Shown: positions 51,686 to 60,719, counted from the stretch's first letter. The stretch is 64,000 nt of DNA from UBA668 sp041394605 (GCA_041394605.1 JAWKHX010000004.1:310001-374000); one strand, 5' to 3'. Made by a program: numbers and translations. The notes: generated by a model not told the origin, from the letters alone.

Positions 51686-53464
51686 GTGGTGTTGGTGCCC
51701 GCAGAACGCTGTATGACAGGCAGAGACCTGTTCGAACCGCGTGCCGGGCCGATCGGCGCGGTCGTCGGCTACGGCCTGGCCACGGCGGGAGCGTCCCGGT
51801 TGGTGGTGCACGACACGGCGACCACGGTGGCCCACCTCGCCACCACGCCGGCCATCCGCCAAGCGCGTGTGTTCGGCGGCGGCATGTGGTGCTTCACCCC
51901 CGCCGGCATGGGCGTGGTGTACGCCGGCGAGGACGGCAACCTCTGGCATCAGCGGATCTCCGGCGGGCCGTCGAAGCGCCTGACCCGTCACGGGCCGGAC
52001 CGCCAGGCCGCAGCGCCGGCCTGCTCGCCCGACGGGCGCTCGGTGGTGTACGTGGTGGACCAGGCGGAGGTGTGGCGCACCGATTTCCAGGGTGGCCGGC
52101 CCGTACGGCTGGACCGCGGCAACGCGGACTTCTGCCTCGACCCGTGCGTGGCGGCGAACGGTGACGTCGGCTGGCTGGCATGGAACGTGCCGGACATGCC
52201 GTGGGATGCCGCCCGCGTGGAACTGCGGCGCGCCGACGGCACGCGAGCGACGATGCGTGGCCGGCACGCCGTGCAGCAGCCGCGCCCGTACCTGGACGGG
52301 CACACCTTGTGCCTGCGCGACGACGACGGCTGGCGCAACCTGTGGATGGACGACCGCCCGCTGGTGGAGGAGCCGGTGGAGCACGGCCCGCCGTTGTGGG
52401 GTGGAGGTTTGCGGACGTTCGCCGCTGAGCCGGGTGGGCATCGGGTGGCCTTCACCCGCAACGAGCGTGGCTTCGGCAGCTTGTGCGTGGTGGACACCCG
52501 AACTCGCACGGCCGTCGCAGTGGCTCGCGGGGTGCACCGCCAGTTGTCGTGGGCGGACGGGCGGCTGGTGGCCTTGCGCTCCGGGGCGGTCACGCCGACC
52601 CAGGTGGTCGCCTACGACACCAGCACGTGGGCGCGCACCGTGCTGGCCACCGGACCCACCACCGAGTGGGCCGACGGCGATCTGGTGGAACCCGAGGCGG
52701 TCGAGGTGCCGGTGCCAGGCGGCGTGACGCATGCCCGCCTGTACCGCGCCACACCTGCCACCGACGGACGGCTGCTGGTGTGGCTGCACGGCGGCCCCAC
52801 CGACCAGCTGCAGGTCACCTACCTGCCGCGGATCGCCTTCTGGCGGTCGCGGGGGTGGAACGTCCTGGTGCCCGACCACCGTGGCTCCGCCGGGCACGGG
52901 CGGGAGTACCAGCAGGCGTTGCGCGGCCGCTGGGGCGAACTGGACGTGGACGACACGGTCGCGGCGATCCGCCACGCGCACGGCGCAGGGTGGGGTGGCC
53001 CCTGGGCGACGGTGCTGATGGGCGCATCCGGCGGCGCCTTCACCGCGCTCGGCGTGCTCGGCCGCCATCCCGAACTGGTGGGGGCGGTCATCGCCATCTC
53101 GCCCGTCACCGACCTGGAGGGCATGAGGGAGAACAGCCACCGGTTCGAGCGTCACTACGGCCATTCGCTGGTCGGTGCACTGCCCGCCGCGCAGGCGCGG
53201 TACCGGGACCGATCGCCGATCTGGCACGCCGAGCGGTACATCTCGCGGCCGGTGCTGGTGCTGCACGGAGAGCTGGACAGGGTGGTGCCGGTGGAGCAGG
53301 GCCGGGTGTTCGCCGAGCGCCTGCGGGCCGCCGGTGGCACGGTGGAGTTGTACACGTACCCCGACGAAGGTCACGGGGTGCGCCGGCCGGAGCATCAGCT
53401 CGACGAGTATCGGCGGATGGAGGCGTTCCTGCAGCGTCACCTGCCGGTAGGGTCGGGCGGGTGA
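51686..53464 (+). CDS. S9-family peptidase (second)
   Basis: A prolyl-oligopeptidase-type enzyme of about 592 residues (583 if started at ATG 51713). The propeller part has CSPDGRSVVYVVDQAEVWRT; the alpha/beta hydrolase part has WLHGGPTDQLQVTY, Ser in LMGASGGAFTALG (near residue 446), Asp in HGELDRVVP and His in DEGHGV. GTG at 51686 is used because TATGGT lies 8 nt upstream and no SD fits 51713. It overlaps the next gene by 4 nt. Confidence 0.87.
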   Translation: MVLVPAERCMTGRDLFEPRAGPIGAVVGYGLATAGASRLVVHDTATTVAHLATTPAIRQARVFGGGMWCFTPAGMGVVYAGEDGNLWHQRISGGPSKRLTRHGPDRQAAAPACSPDGRSVVYVVDQAEVWRTDFQGGRPVRLDRGNADFCLDPCVAANGDVGWLAWNVPDMPWDAARVELRRADGTRATMRGRHAVQQPRPYLDGHTLCLRDDDGWRNLWMDDRPLVEEPVEHGPPLWGGGLRTFAAEPGGHRVAFTRNERGFGSLCVVDTRTRTAVAVARGVHRQLSWADGRLVALRSGAVTPTQVVAYDTSTWARTVLATGPTTEWADGDLVEPEAVEVPVPGGVTHARLYRATPATDGRLLVWLHGGPTDQLQVTYLPRIAFWRSRGWNVLVPDHRGSAGHGREYQQALRGRWGELDVDDTVAAIRHAHGAGWGGPWATVLMGASGGAFTALGVLGRHPELVGAVIAISPVTDLEGMRENSHRFERHYGHSLVGALPAAQARYRDRSPIWHAERYISRPVLVLHGELDRVVPVEQGRVFAERLRAAGGTVELYTYPDEGHGVRRPEHQLDEYRRMEAFLQRHLPVGSGG

Positions 53465-54231
53465 GCGACTGGAATCCCAACGACCCGGAAGCCCCGAGGG
53501 TCATCTACGACCTGGGCATGTGGTCGTTCGACCAGCAGGCCGAGCTGGCTGCCGAGCTGGCCGAGGCGGAGGTGCCGCACGGCTGGGACGGTGCCGAGCT
53601 GTTCGTGCCGGAGGACCATGAGGCCGCGGCGGACTCCATCATCACCCAGGTGGAGGCCCGGCTGGGGATCATCTACGACCACGCCGCCGAGCCGCCCACC
53701 GACAACCCTGCCGCCGAGCGGGTGGAGCTCAGGCCCGGTGCCGCCACCACGGAGTACGACCTGGAGGACTGGCCCGAGCGCGAGCGCGACGCCGCGGAGC
53801 GGGCGCTCACCCGCCAGGGCATCCCGTTCCGCTGGGAGGGTTCGGCGCTGGTGGTGCACACCGACGACGAGGACGTGGTGGATTCCCTGCTGGACATGGT
53901 GGAGAACGGGGAGGTCGGTCAGGCCGACGACCCCGAGGACCTCGAGGGCGACGACCGCCTGCCGTTCGAGATCCTCAGCGTGTTCTTCCTGGCCGGCGAG
54001 CGACTGCGCCGCGACCCGTTGGATGCCGGCGGGCTGGAGCAACTGCTGGAGGCCGTGGACGCCACCGAGTCCGAGCGCCCGCCCTACGGCGTCGACCCCC
54101 GCCTGTGGGCACGCGTGTGCGAGCTGGCCGACGAGCTCACCGGCGCCCTGGTGGACGAGGACACCCCGGACGAAGACCTCGCGATGGAGGTCGCCGAGGA
54201 GCTCCACGACCTGCTCCGCCCCTACATCTGA
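53461..54231 (+). CDS. Protein with internal domain duplication, function unknown
   Basis: A 256-residue acidic protein. Two halves align: EAPRVIYDLGMWSFDQQAEL with VPHGWDGAELFVPEDHEAAA, and later TEYDLEDWPERERDAAERAL with IPFRWEGSALVVHTDDEDVV. The shared pattern is (V/T)xYDLxxW...E...(I/V)P..W(D/E)G..L.V..(D/E). A C-terminal helical region (DPRLWARVCELADELTGALV) follows. No family assigned. Overlaps the S9 gene by 4 nt and sits before a J-domain gene. Confidence 0.78.
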   Translation: MSDWNPNDPEAPRVIYDLGMWSFDQQAELAAELAEAEVPHGWDGAELFVPEDHEAAADSIITQVEARLGIIYDHAAEPPTDNPAAERVELRPGAATTEYDLEDWPERERDAAERALTRQGIPFRWEGSALVVHTDDEDVVDSLLDMVENGEVGQADDPEDLEGDDRLPFEILSVFFLAGERLRRDPLDAGGLEQLLEAVDATESERPPYGVDPRLWARVCELADELTGALVDEDTPDEDLAMEVAEELHDLLRPYI

Positions 54232-54240
54232 CGGCCTGCG

Positions 54241-54942
54241 ATGCTGCTCGCCGAGCTGCAGATCTGGCACACCCGGCCGGCCACGCCCACCCGCCGCCTG
54301 GCGCTCGGCCACCTGGTGCTGCCCACAGAACCGGCGCCCGGGTTGGGTGGCGTGCTGTTGGCCGCCGTGGTGGCCGCGCACATGCCGGGCGTGCCGGAGG
54401 ACCTCCGCACCGACGTCGGCCGCCTCATCGACCAGGTGGCTGCCGGGCAGCGGGTCGTCCAGCCCCGGCTGCAGCACCGCTACCAGGTGGACCGTCACGG
54501 GCTGGCCGTGAGCGTGCACCAGATGGTCGGCGACGAGGACCATGTGGAGTTCGACCTGCACTCGATGGGCCGACCTCTGGTGCAGGTGCTCGGCGCCGTC
54601 TATGCGCTCGAACGGCTGGACTACGAGGCCCGGCGGGCCATCGCCCCCGTGCTGCACCGGGCCACCCGTTGGCAGGGTGCGGTGGGCCCGTCGTTCGTGG
54701 CCGAGATCGCCGGTGTGGCCCGCGCCGACCTGGTGGGTGTCACCGACCCTCGCCAGTGGGCCATGCAGGTGCTCGGCTTTCCGGCCGGCACCGCGGCCGT
54801 GTCGCGCAAGGACGTGCTGGCCCGCTACCGGCGGGCGCTGCGGGCCGCTCACCCCGACCACGGTGGCGACGAGGACGACGCCGCCCATCTCATCGACCGG
54901 CTGGGCGACGCCCGCCGCATCCTGCTGGAGGGGGCGCCATGA
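54241..54942 (+). CDS. J-domain-containing protein
   Basis: A 233-residue protein. The first 150 residues are unassigned. The C-terminal 45 residues have a J-domain-like helix ending SRKDVLARYRRALRAAHPDH, with the HPD triad and a GGD turn, then DDAAHLIDRLGDARRILLEG. J-domains stimulate DnaK-type chaperones; no dnaK is in the window. The gene overlaps the following hydrolase gene by 4 nt. Confidence 0.78.
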   Translation: MLLAELQIWHTRPATPTRRLALGHLVLPTEPAPGLGGVLLAAVVAAHMPGVPEDLRTDVGRLIDQVAAGQRVVQPRLQHRYQVDRHGLAVSVHQMVGDEDHVEFDLHSMGRPLVQVLGAVYALERLDYEARRAIAPVLHRATRWQGAVGPSFVAEIAGVARADLVGVTDPRQWAMQVLGFPAGTAAVSRKDVLARYRRALRAAHPDHGGDEDDAAHLIDRLGDARRILLEGAP

Positions 54943-55523
54943 GTGCACCGCTGCTGCTGTTCCCCGGTGCCGGCTCGTCGGCCGACCATCCCAGCCTGGT
55001 GGCCATCGAGGCCGCGGTGGAACCCCGCCCGGTGGTGCGGGCGGACTTCCCGTACCGCAAGGCCGGCCGGCGGGCACCGGACCGCGCCCCCGTGCTGCTG
55101 CAGTGCGTCCGCGACGAGGCGGCGCCGCTGCTGGCTCGTGGCGAGGGGCTGGTGCTGGGCGGGCGTTCGATGGGCGGGCGGATGTGCTCCCTTGCCGTCG
55201 GCGACGAGGCGGACCCGCTGCCGGCCACCGCGCTGGTGCTCATCTCCTACCCGCTGCACCCGCCCGGCAAGTCCGACCGCTTGCGGGTGGAGCACTTCCC
55301 GCGGCTCACCGTGCCGTGCCTGTTCGTCAGCGGCACGAAGGACACGTTCGGCACACCCGACGAGTTGCAGGAGTGGACCGCCACCATCCCCGGCCCCGTC
55401 ACCCATGTGTGGATCGACCGCAAGGGTCACGACCTGAAGGGCGCGGACCAGCAGGTGGCGGGTGCCGTGGCCGACTTCCTGGCCGGGCTCACTCCTCGGC
55501 GATCACGGGGTCGCCGGGGTTGA
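54939..55523 (+). CDS. Alpha/beta hydrolase (KANL3/Tex30-like family)
   Basis: A 194-residue small hydrolase. The nucleophile is Ser in GGRSMGGRMCSL, preceded by LLLFPGAGSSADHPS; acid in SGTKDTFGTPDEL and His in DRKGHDLKG. It matches the Tex30-type alpha/beta fold in actinobacteria. Its 3' end overlaps the convergent MFS gene by 35 nt. No SD; start overlaps the J-protein gene (ATGA). Confidence 0.85.
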   Translation: MSAPLLLFPGAGSSADHPSLVAIEAAVEPRPVVRADFPYRKAGRRAPDRAPVLLQCVRDEAAPLLARGEGLVLGGRSMGGRMCSLAVGDEADPLPATALVLISYPLHPPGKSDRLRVEHFPRLTVPCLFVSGTKDTFGTPDELQEWTATIPGPVTHVWIDRKGHDLKGADQQVAGAVADFLAGLTPRRSRGRRG

Positions 55524-56997
55524 TCTCCTCCAGCGCCAGGTGGGCGGTTTCGGGGTAGCCGGCAACGGCGATCCCTGCGGCCACCAGTTGGCCGATGGCC
55601 ATCACCGCCATCAGCGTGCCGAACGACGCACCGCGGTCGCGCCAGACGCCGACGGCCAGGATGCCCAGCGAGCCGCTCAGCAGCGCCGCCGCGGTGATCA
55701 GGCCGTTGGCCCCGCCACGGTTGCCCGTGGGGAACAGTTCGGCGCGGTAGACCGCGTACGCCGGGTAGGCCAGCGAGGCGGTGATGCTGCCGGCCAGCGC
55801 GCAGCCCCACATCCACGGGCCCGACACCATGAACGCCAGCACGAGGAACAGGGTGGACAGGGGTGTGCACACCATGATCAGGCGCCGCCGGCCCATCATG
55901 TCCGCCAACCGGCCGCCCAGCACCAGGCCCAACGATGCGGGCGTTCCCGTGGCCAGCGTGAAGAGCGTGGTGGCGCTGCCGGAGTACCCGCGGATGTCCT
56001 CCAGGTAGGCGTTCTGAAAGAACGACGCGGGCGCCACGAACAGGTTGGCGGTGATCGCCACACCCACGATCAGCGCCAGCCGGCGGCGGTCCATCGGCGG
56101 CTGGATGCGGTGCACCGTCTGGAACCGGCGGGTCTCGTCCAGGCTGCGGCCGAGGTGCAGGCCGATCGGCAACAGCAGGAGGGCGAGGGCGTAGGCGAGC
56201 CGCCACCCGTTGGGGCCGGTGTCGCGCAGCGGCAGGGCGGACACGGCCAGCCCGGCGCCCAGCCCGGCAGCCAGCGCCAGCACGCTGAGCGCGTACGCCC
56301 GGCTGTTGCGCGGCATCTCCTCGGCGGCGGCGACGCCGGCCAGTAGCCCGAGGGCGATGCCCAGCGGGCGGGCGACGGTCTGCGACGCGGTGAGGAACCA
56401 GAACGACGGGCTGAGCGCGCCGATGGCACAGCCGATCGGGGCCAGCCAGGCGAGCAGCACGATCATCCGCCGCCGGCCGGTACGGTCGGCGAGGAATGCG
56501 AACGGCAGCGAGATGAGCACGCCGACGCGGACGATGGCGCCACCCTGGCCCAAGCCGCGGTCGCTGATGCCGAATGCCGTGGCGGCAGCGTTGGCGGTCT
56601 GGGTGTAGAGCGTGTTGGCGAACGCGGCGCTGGCCGCGGCGAGGGCCAGGAGGGCGAGGGCGCGCACCTGGCGCTCGTTCAACTGGTCCGGCGGCGCCCA
56701 CCACGGCGATGGGCTGCCGGGGGCGCGGCGGTGGCGCACGGCCCGGCGCACCGGCAGGGCGAAGAGGGCGCCGAACACGGGGATGTCCAGCCGGTAGGTG
56801 ATGGTCTCGGCGACGGTGCCGTCGGCCGCTGTGGTGACGGTGCGCCGGTACCGGTGGAAAGGGCCGTGGGCCTGCACGAACGTGCCGTCGCCGGTGTCCG
56901 CCTCGCGGAGCAGGTCGTCGCGTGGGGTGGCCGCGGTGGTAGCAGCGGCGGACCCGGCCGGCCACGTCGAGGTGACGGTGCAGTCGCGGCGGGGCAC
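55489..56997 (-). CDS. MFS transporter with cytosolic N-terminal extension
   Basis: A 502-residue protein. The first 100 residues are a soluble segment (GPFHRYRRTVTTAADGTVAE, TITYRLDIPVFGALFALPVR) that resembles a SRPBCC/START-like fold. Twelve MFS membrane segments follow, with AFLADRTGRRRMIVLLAWLA and GGRLADMMGRRRLIM as the paired loop motifs. YRAELFPTGNRGGANGLITAA is a conserved MFS region near TM11. Such fusion is uncommon. Substrate unknown. It converges on the hydrolase with overlap. Confidence 0.82.
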   Translation of the reverse strand: MPRRDCTVTSTWPAGSAAATTAATPRDDLLREADTGDGTFVQAHGPFHRYRRTVTTAADGTVAETITYRLDIPVFGALFALPVRRAVRHRRAPGSPSPWWAPPDQLNERQVRALALLALAAASAAFANTLYTQTANAAATAFGISDRGLGQGGAIVRVGVLISLPFAFLADRTGRRRMIVLLAWLAPIGCAIGALSPSFWFLTASQTVARPLGIALGLLAGVAAAEEMPRNSRAYALSVLALAAGLGAGLAVSALPLRDTGPNGWRLAYALALLLLPIGLHLGRSLDETRRFQTVHRIQPPMDRRRLALIVGVAITANLFVAPASFFQNAYLEDIRGYSGSATTLFTLATGTPASLGLVLGGRLADMMGRRRLIMVCTPLSTLFLVLAFMVSGPWMWGCALAGSITASLAYPAYAVYRAELFPTGNRGGANGLITAAALLSGSLGILAVGVWRDRGASFGTLMAVMAIGQLVAAGIAVAGYPETAHLALEEINPGDPVIAEE

Positions 56998-57071
56998 CCG
57001 GGCGAGGCTAGCGGCGGGTGACGCATGGCCGGTCCGCGACCTGGCCGTGACGGGTGCATACTGGTCGACCT

Positions 57072-58364
57072 ATGCACGACGAGGAACGCATCATCGTCCG
57101 CCACGGCGGGCCGCTGCGTGGCGAGGTGGTCATCCCCGGCGCCAAGAACTCGGTGCTGAAGCTGATGGCCGCCACCCTGCTGGCCGACGGCGAGTACCTG
57201 CTCAGCAATGTGCCCGCCATCGCCGACGTGGGGATCATGAGCGACCTGCTGGCCTCCATCGGTGTCACCAGCACCTGGGTGGCGCCCGGCCAACTGCGGA
57301 TGGTCAATGGCGGCCAGCTGCGGCCGGTGGCGCCCTACGAGTTGGTGGAGCGCATCCGGGCGAGCATCAACGTGCTCGGGCCGCTGCTGGGTCGCTGCGG
57401 CCATGTGCAGCTGTCGCTGCCGGGCGGCGACGACTTCGGCAGCCGCCCGATCGACATGCATCTCAAGGGCCTGGAGGCCATGGGCGCGACGTTCGAGTTG
57501 CGCCACGGGGTGGTGGAAGCCACCGCCGAGCGCCTGCACGGGGCGGACATCACCCTGGAGTTCCCCAGCGTGGGCGCCACGGAGAACATCCTCACCGCCG
57601 CCGTGTTCGCCAAGGGCACCACCGTCATCGACAACGCCGCCCGCGAGCCGGAGATCGCCGACCTGTGCCACTTCCTGGCGGGGATGGGCGCCCAGTTCGA
57701 GGGCATCGGGTCCAGCACCCTGGTGATCCACGGGGTGGAGCGCCACGAACTGCACAGCACGGACCATGCCGTCGTCGCCGACCGCATCCAGGCCGCCACC
57801 TATCTCGCGGCCACGGCGGTCAGCGGGGGAGAAGTGGTGCTGCGCGGCGCCCGCGCCGACCACATGGAGATGCTGCTGCGTCGCTTCCGCGACATGGGGC
57901 TGACCATCACGTCCATCGGCGACGGCACCCAGCCGGGCGACGGTGTGGCCGTGTGGGCCCAGGGCCGCCTGCGCAGCATCGACGTGGCCACCCTGCCGTA
58001 CCCCGGCATCGCCACGGACTACAAGCCGCTGGTGGTCACGATGCTCACGGTGGCCGACGGTGTGGGCATCGTCACCGAGAACCTGTACCCCGGCCGCTTC
58101 CGCTACGTGGAGGAACTGCAGCGCCTGGGTGCGGACATCCGTGCCGACGGCCACCACGCCGTCGTGCGTGGCGTGCCCCGCCTCAGCGGTGCGCCCGTGC
58201 GGGCGCCGGACATCCGCGCCGGGGCGGCGCTGGTGGTGGCAGGGCTGGCGGCGGACGGCGAGACCTCCGTGGCTGGTGTGCACCATGTGGATCGCGGCTA
58301 CGACGACCTGGTGGGCCGCCTGGCCGCGCTGGGCGCGGACATCGAGCGGGCGCCCGCCGGCTGA
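57072..58364 (+). CDS. murA: UDP-N-acetylglucosamine 1-carboxyvinyltransferase
   Basis: A 430-residue enzyme for the first committed step of peptidoglycan synthesis. The Lys-Asn pair is in PGAKNSVLKLMAATLLADGE. The catalytic loop reads LPGGDDFGSRPIDMH: the usual Cys (C115 in E. coli) is Asp near residue 120. This Cys-to-Asp change is known in mycobacteria and other groups and gives intrinsic fosfomycin resistance. VDRGYDDLVGRLAALGADIE closes the protein. It follows the atp genes as in mycobacteria. Confidence 0.96.
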   Translation: MHDEERIIVRHGGPLRGEVVIPGAKNSVLKLMAATLLADGEYLLSNVPAIADVGIMSDLLASIGVTSTWVAPGQLRMVNGGQLRPVAPYELVERIRASINVLGPLLGRCGHVQLSLPGGDDFGSRPIDMHLKGLEAMGATFELRHGVVEATAERLHGADITLEFPSVGATENILTAAVFAKGTTVIDNAAREPEIADLCHFLAGMGAQFEGIGSSTLVIHGVERHELHSTDHAVVADRIQAATYLAATAVSGGEVVLRGARADHMEMLLRRFRDMGLTITSIGDGTQPGDGVAVWAQGRLRSIDVATLPYPGIATDYKPLVVTMLTVADGVGIVTENLYPGRFRYVEELQRLGADIRADGHHAVVRGVPRLSGAPVRAPDIRAGAALVVAGLAADGETSVAGVHHVDRGYDDLVGRLAALGADIERAPAG

Positions 58365-58387
58365 GCCTGCCGGTCCGGGCGGGCCGG

Positions 58388-58825
58388 TCAGCGCACGTGC
58401 TGGCTGGTGTCGCCGCGCACCAGTTGATGGACGGTGCGCTCCAGCCACCGCCACTCGCCGTCCACCTGCTGGAAGCGGTCGCGGTAGATGCCGCCGAAGA
58501 TCGGTTGCAGGGGTAGCGCCCCGGGCACGCTCTGGAACACGGTGACGTAGGCGCTGGCGGTGGCCGTCTGCCCGTCGTCGGCCACGTCCACCACCACGTT
58601 GGACGTGCAGTGCTGGGTGGCGGGCACACCGCCGTGCAGGATCACATGATCGGCGATCCACTGCCGGGCGGCAGCGGCGCCGGGTTCGGCACGGTGCCAG
58701 CGGCCGTGCTGGAACTGGGCGGCGAACTCGTCCATCCGGCCGCTGTCGAACAGTTCGCAGTAGCGGTGGATGCGGGCGGTGAGGGTGGCGACGTGGTCGG
58801 CTCGGGTGGCGCCGTCGATGGTCAT
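58388..58825 (-). CDS. SnoaL-like/NTF2-fold protein
   Basis: A 145-residue protein with an alpha+beta barrel: helix HRYCELFDSGRMDEFAAQFQ, strand region TSNVVVDVADDGQTATASAY and YRDRFQQVDGEWRWLERTVH at the C-terminus. These fit the SnoaL-like polyketide cyclase/nuclear transport factor 2 fold used for many small-molecule enzymes. Active residues cannot be assigned. Convergent with murA. Confidence 0.82.
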   Translation of the reverse strand: MTIDGATRADHVATLTARIHRYCELFDSGRMDEFAAQFQHGRWHRAEPGAAAARQWIADHVILHGGVPATQHCTSNVVVDVADDGQTATASAYVTVFQSVPGALPLQPIFGGIYRDRFQQVDGEWRWLERTVHQLVRGDTSQHVR

Positions 58826-58832
58826 TCGCCGG

Positions 58833-58838
58833 ACGCTA
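58833..58838 (-). promoter_or_regulatory. Leaderless -10 (TAGCGT) of the NTF2-fold gene
   Basis: On the minus strand TAGCGT ends 7 nt before ATG at 58825 and contains the TAG stop of the preceding 48-aa gene. Confidence 0.5.
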
Positions 58839-58982
58839 CTCGTGGTCGTGGGGCTGGCCCTCGACCCGCTTCTTGGCCAGCCACATGAGGCCGCCGATCA
58901 GCAGGATCGGCCCGGCGACGAGCAGGATCTCGTCCCAGCCGCCCTGGTGGGCGAGCAGCGCCGTGGCGACCGTGCTCACCAT
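58836..58982 (-). CDS. Small membrane protein (48 aa)
   Basis: A 48-residue protein: an N-terminal short segment, one hydrophobic helix (EILLVAGPILLIGGLMWLAK) and a charged tail ending GQPHDHE. Its ATG overlaps by one base the stop of the cupredoxin-like lipoprotein. The His-rich tail could bind metal. No family assigned. Confidence 0.65.
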   Translation of the reverse strand: MVSTVATALLAHQGGWDEILLVAGPILLIGGLMWLAKKRVEGQPHDHE

Positions 58983-59449
58983 CACTGGACGACGATCACC
59001 ACCAGCACCGCTTCGGTGACATGGCTCTCGACCTCGTAGGTGCCGGGCGTGTCGGCCGTGAAGTTGAACGTGGCCATGACACCGGCGTCCACCGCCTGCT
59101 CGAGGTCGATGCCGTGAATGTGGAACTCGTCGGCGGCGTCGGGGTTGGTGATGTTGAGCGTGACGTCTTCGCCGGCCTGCACGTACTCCACCCGGTCGGC
59201 GCCGCTGTCCACGCCCACCACCACGTCGATCTGCACCGGGCCGGCCGGCGCGGTGGGTGCGGGTGTCTCCACGGGCGGCAACGTGCTGGGCGGCAGGGTC
59301 GTGCTGGTGGCCACGGTGGTGTCGGCGGTGGCCGTGGTGACGGTGGCGTCGGTGGTGCCGGTGGACGAGCCGTCGTCGCTGCATGCGGCGGCCGTGAGCG
59401 CCAGCGCGAGCGTGGCTGTGACGAAGACGGAGGTGCGGAAGCGGTGCAT
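58982..59449 (-). CDS. Cupredoxin-like lipoprotein
   Basis: A 155-residue lipoprotein with signal RFRTSVFVTATLALALTAAAC, Thr/Pro linker (about residues 25-70) and a cupredoxin-like domain. The blocks EYVQAGEDVTLNITNPDAAD, EFHIHGIDLEQAVDAG and TADTPGTYEVESHVTEAVLV follow a blue-copper layout. The Cys ligand before the last His is absent, so a type-1 copper site is not likely. It is paired with the 48-aa membrane protein. Confidence 0.82.
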   Translation of the reverse strand: MHRFRTSVFVTATLALALTAAACSDDGSSTGTTDATVTTATADTTVATSTTLPPSTLPPVETPAPTAPAGPVQIDVVVGVDSGADRVEYVQAGEDVTLNITNPDAADEFHIHGIDLEQAVDAGVMATFNFTADTPGTYEVESHVTEAVLVVIVVQ

Positions 59450-59514
59450 CAGGTGGCAATCCTATGGTTGGGGCTGGTTCAATGGTCGCCCGGCCCGACC
59501 CGAAAGTTCCGCCC

Positions 59515-59760
59515 ATGCGAACCCAAGTCGAAGAGACCATCGAGGTCATCCGTCCTGCGCTGCACGCCGACGGCGGCGACATCGTGCTGCGCGACGTGGA
59601 CGAGGAGAAGGGCATCGTCTACGTGTCCCTCGTGGGCGCGTGTGGCACCTGCCCTACCAGCACCGTCACCCTCAAGGCGGGGATCGAACGGATCATGAAG
59701 GATCGGATCGACGGCGTCACCGAGGTCGTCAACGTTTCGGAGAACGACGTCGAACTGTGA
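59515..59760 (+). CDS. nfuA: NifU-like Fe-S cluster scaffold domain protein
   Basis: An 81-residue NifU C-terminal-type domain that carries Fe-S clusters to target proteins. The Cys pair is in GACGTCPTSTVTLKAG. ATG at 59515 is preferred; earlier ATGs at 59464 and 59482 would add unconserved residues. It overlaps meaB by 4 nt. Confidence 0.87.
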   Translation: MRTQVEETIEVIRPALHADGGDIVLRDVDEEKGIVYVSLVGACGTCPTSTVTLKAGIERIMKDRIDGVTEVVNVSENDVEL

Positions 59761-60719
59761 GCGTGCGCAACCTGACCGTCCCCGAACTGTTCGACGCAGC
59801 GCGTGCGGGCGACCGTGCCGCCCTGGCCCGCCTGCTGTCGCTGGTGGAGCGCGGCGGTGCCGATGCCCGCGAGATCGGCCGCGTCGTGTATCCCGCCTCC
59901 GGCGCCGGGTACACGGTGGGCCTCACCGGGGCCCCGGGTGCGGGCAAGAGCACGCTCACATCGGCCACCATCGGCCACATCCGCTCGCTGGGTGAGGAGG
60001 TCGCCGTGCTGGCCATCGACCCGTCCTCGCCGTTCACCGGCGGCGCCATCCTGGGCGACCGGGTGCGCATGCAGGATCACGCCACCGACCCCGGGGTGTT
60101 CATCCGCTCGATGGCCACCCGTGGCCACCTCGGCGGGCTGTCGCTGGCCACGCCCGAGGCCGTCCGCCTGCTGGATGCCGTCGGTCGCCGGTGGATCCTG
60201 GTCGAGACCGTGGGCGTCGGCCAGGTGGAGGTGGAGATCGCCGGCAAGGCGGACACCACCGTGGTCGTCGTCAACCCCGGCTGGGGCGACAGCGTGCAGG
60301 CCAACAAGGCCGGCCTGATGGAGATCGCCGACGTGTTCGTCATCAACAAGGCGGACCGCAAGGGCGTGGAGGAAACCCGCCGCGACCTGGAGCAGATGCT
60401 GGAGCTCAGCGACCTGGCGTCCGATGCCTGGCGCCCGCCGATCGTGCCCGTCGTCGCCATCGAGGGCAAGGGCGTGGACGAGTTGTGGTCCACGGTGCAG
60501 CGGCACCGGGCGTTCATCGAGGCCAGCGGCGAGTTGCAGCGCCGGCGCGAGTTCCGCCTGCGGGAGGAGTTGCGCGAGATCGTCGCCCGCCGCCTGGAGA
60601 TGCGCGCCCGCGAGATCCTCAGCGGCGAGCGGTGGACCCAGTTGCAGACCGAGGTCACCAACCGCACCGTGGACCCCTGGTCCGCCGCCGACGAGATGCT
60701 CCACACCGTCGGCGCCTAG
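59757..60719 (+). CDS. meaB: MeaB/ArgK-type P-loop GTPase
   Basis: A 320-residue GTPase that protects or loads methylmalonyl-CoA mutase with B12. Walker A is LTGAPGAGKSTLTSA (near residue 58), switch-region IDPSSPFTGGAILGDRVRM, and GLSLATPEAVRLLDA, then ETVGVGQVEVEIAGKADTTV. The NKAD base-specificity motif is present (FVINKADRKG). No mutase gene lies in the window. The TAG stop begins a hairpin repeat. Confidence 0.93.
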   Translation: MSVRNLTVPELFDAARAGDRAALARLLSLVERGGADAREIGRVVYPASGAGYTVGLTGAPGAGKSTLTSATIGHIRSLGEEVAVLAIDPSSPFTGGAILGDRVRMQDHATDPGVFIRSMATRGHLGGLSLATPEAVRLLDAVGRRWILVETVGVGQVEVEIAGKADTTVVVVNPGWGDSVQANKAGLMEIADVFVINKADRKGVEETRRDLEQMLELSDLASDAWRPPIVPVVAIEGKGVDELWSTVQRHRAFIEASGELQRRREFRLREELREIVARRLEMRAREILSGERWTQLQTEVTNRTVDPWSAADEMLHTVGA

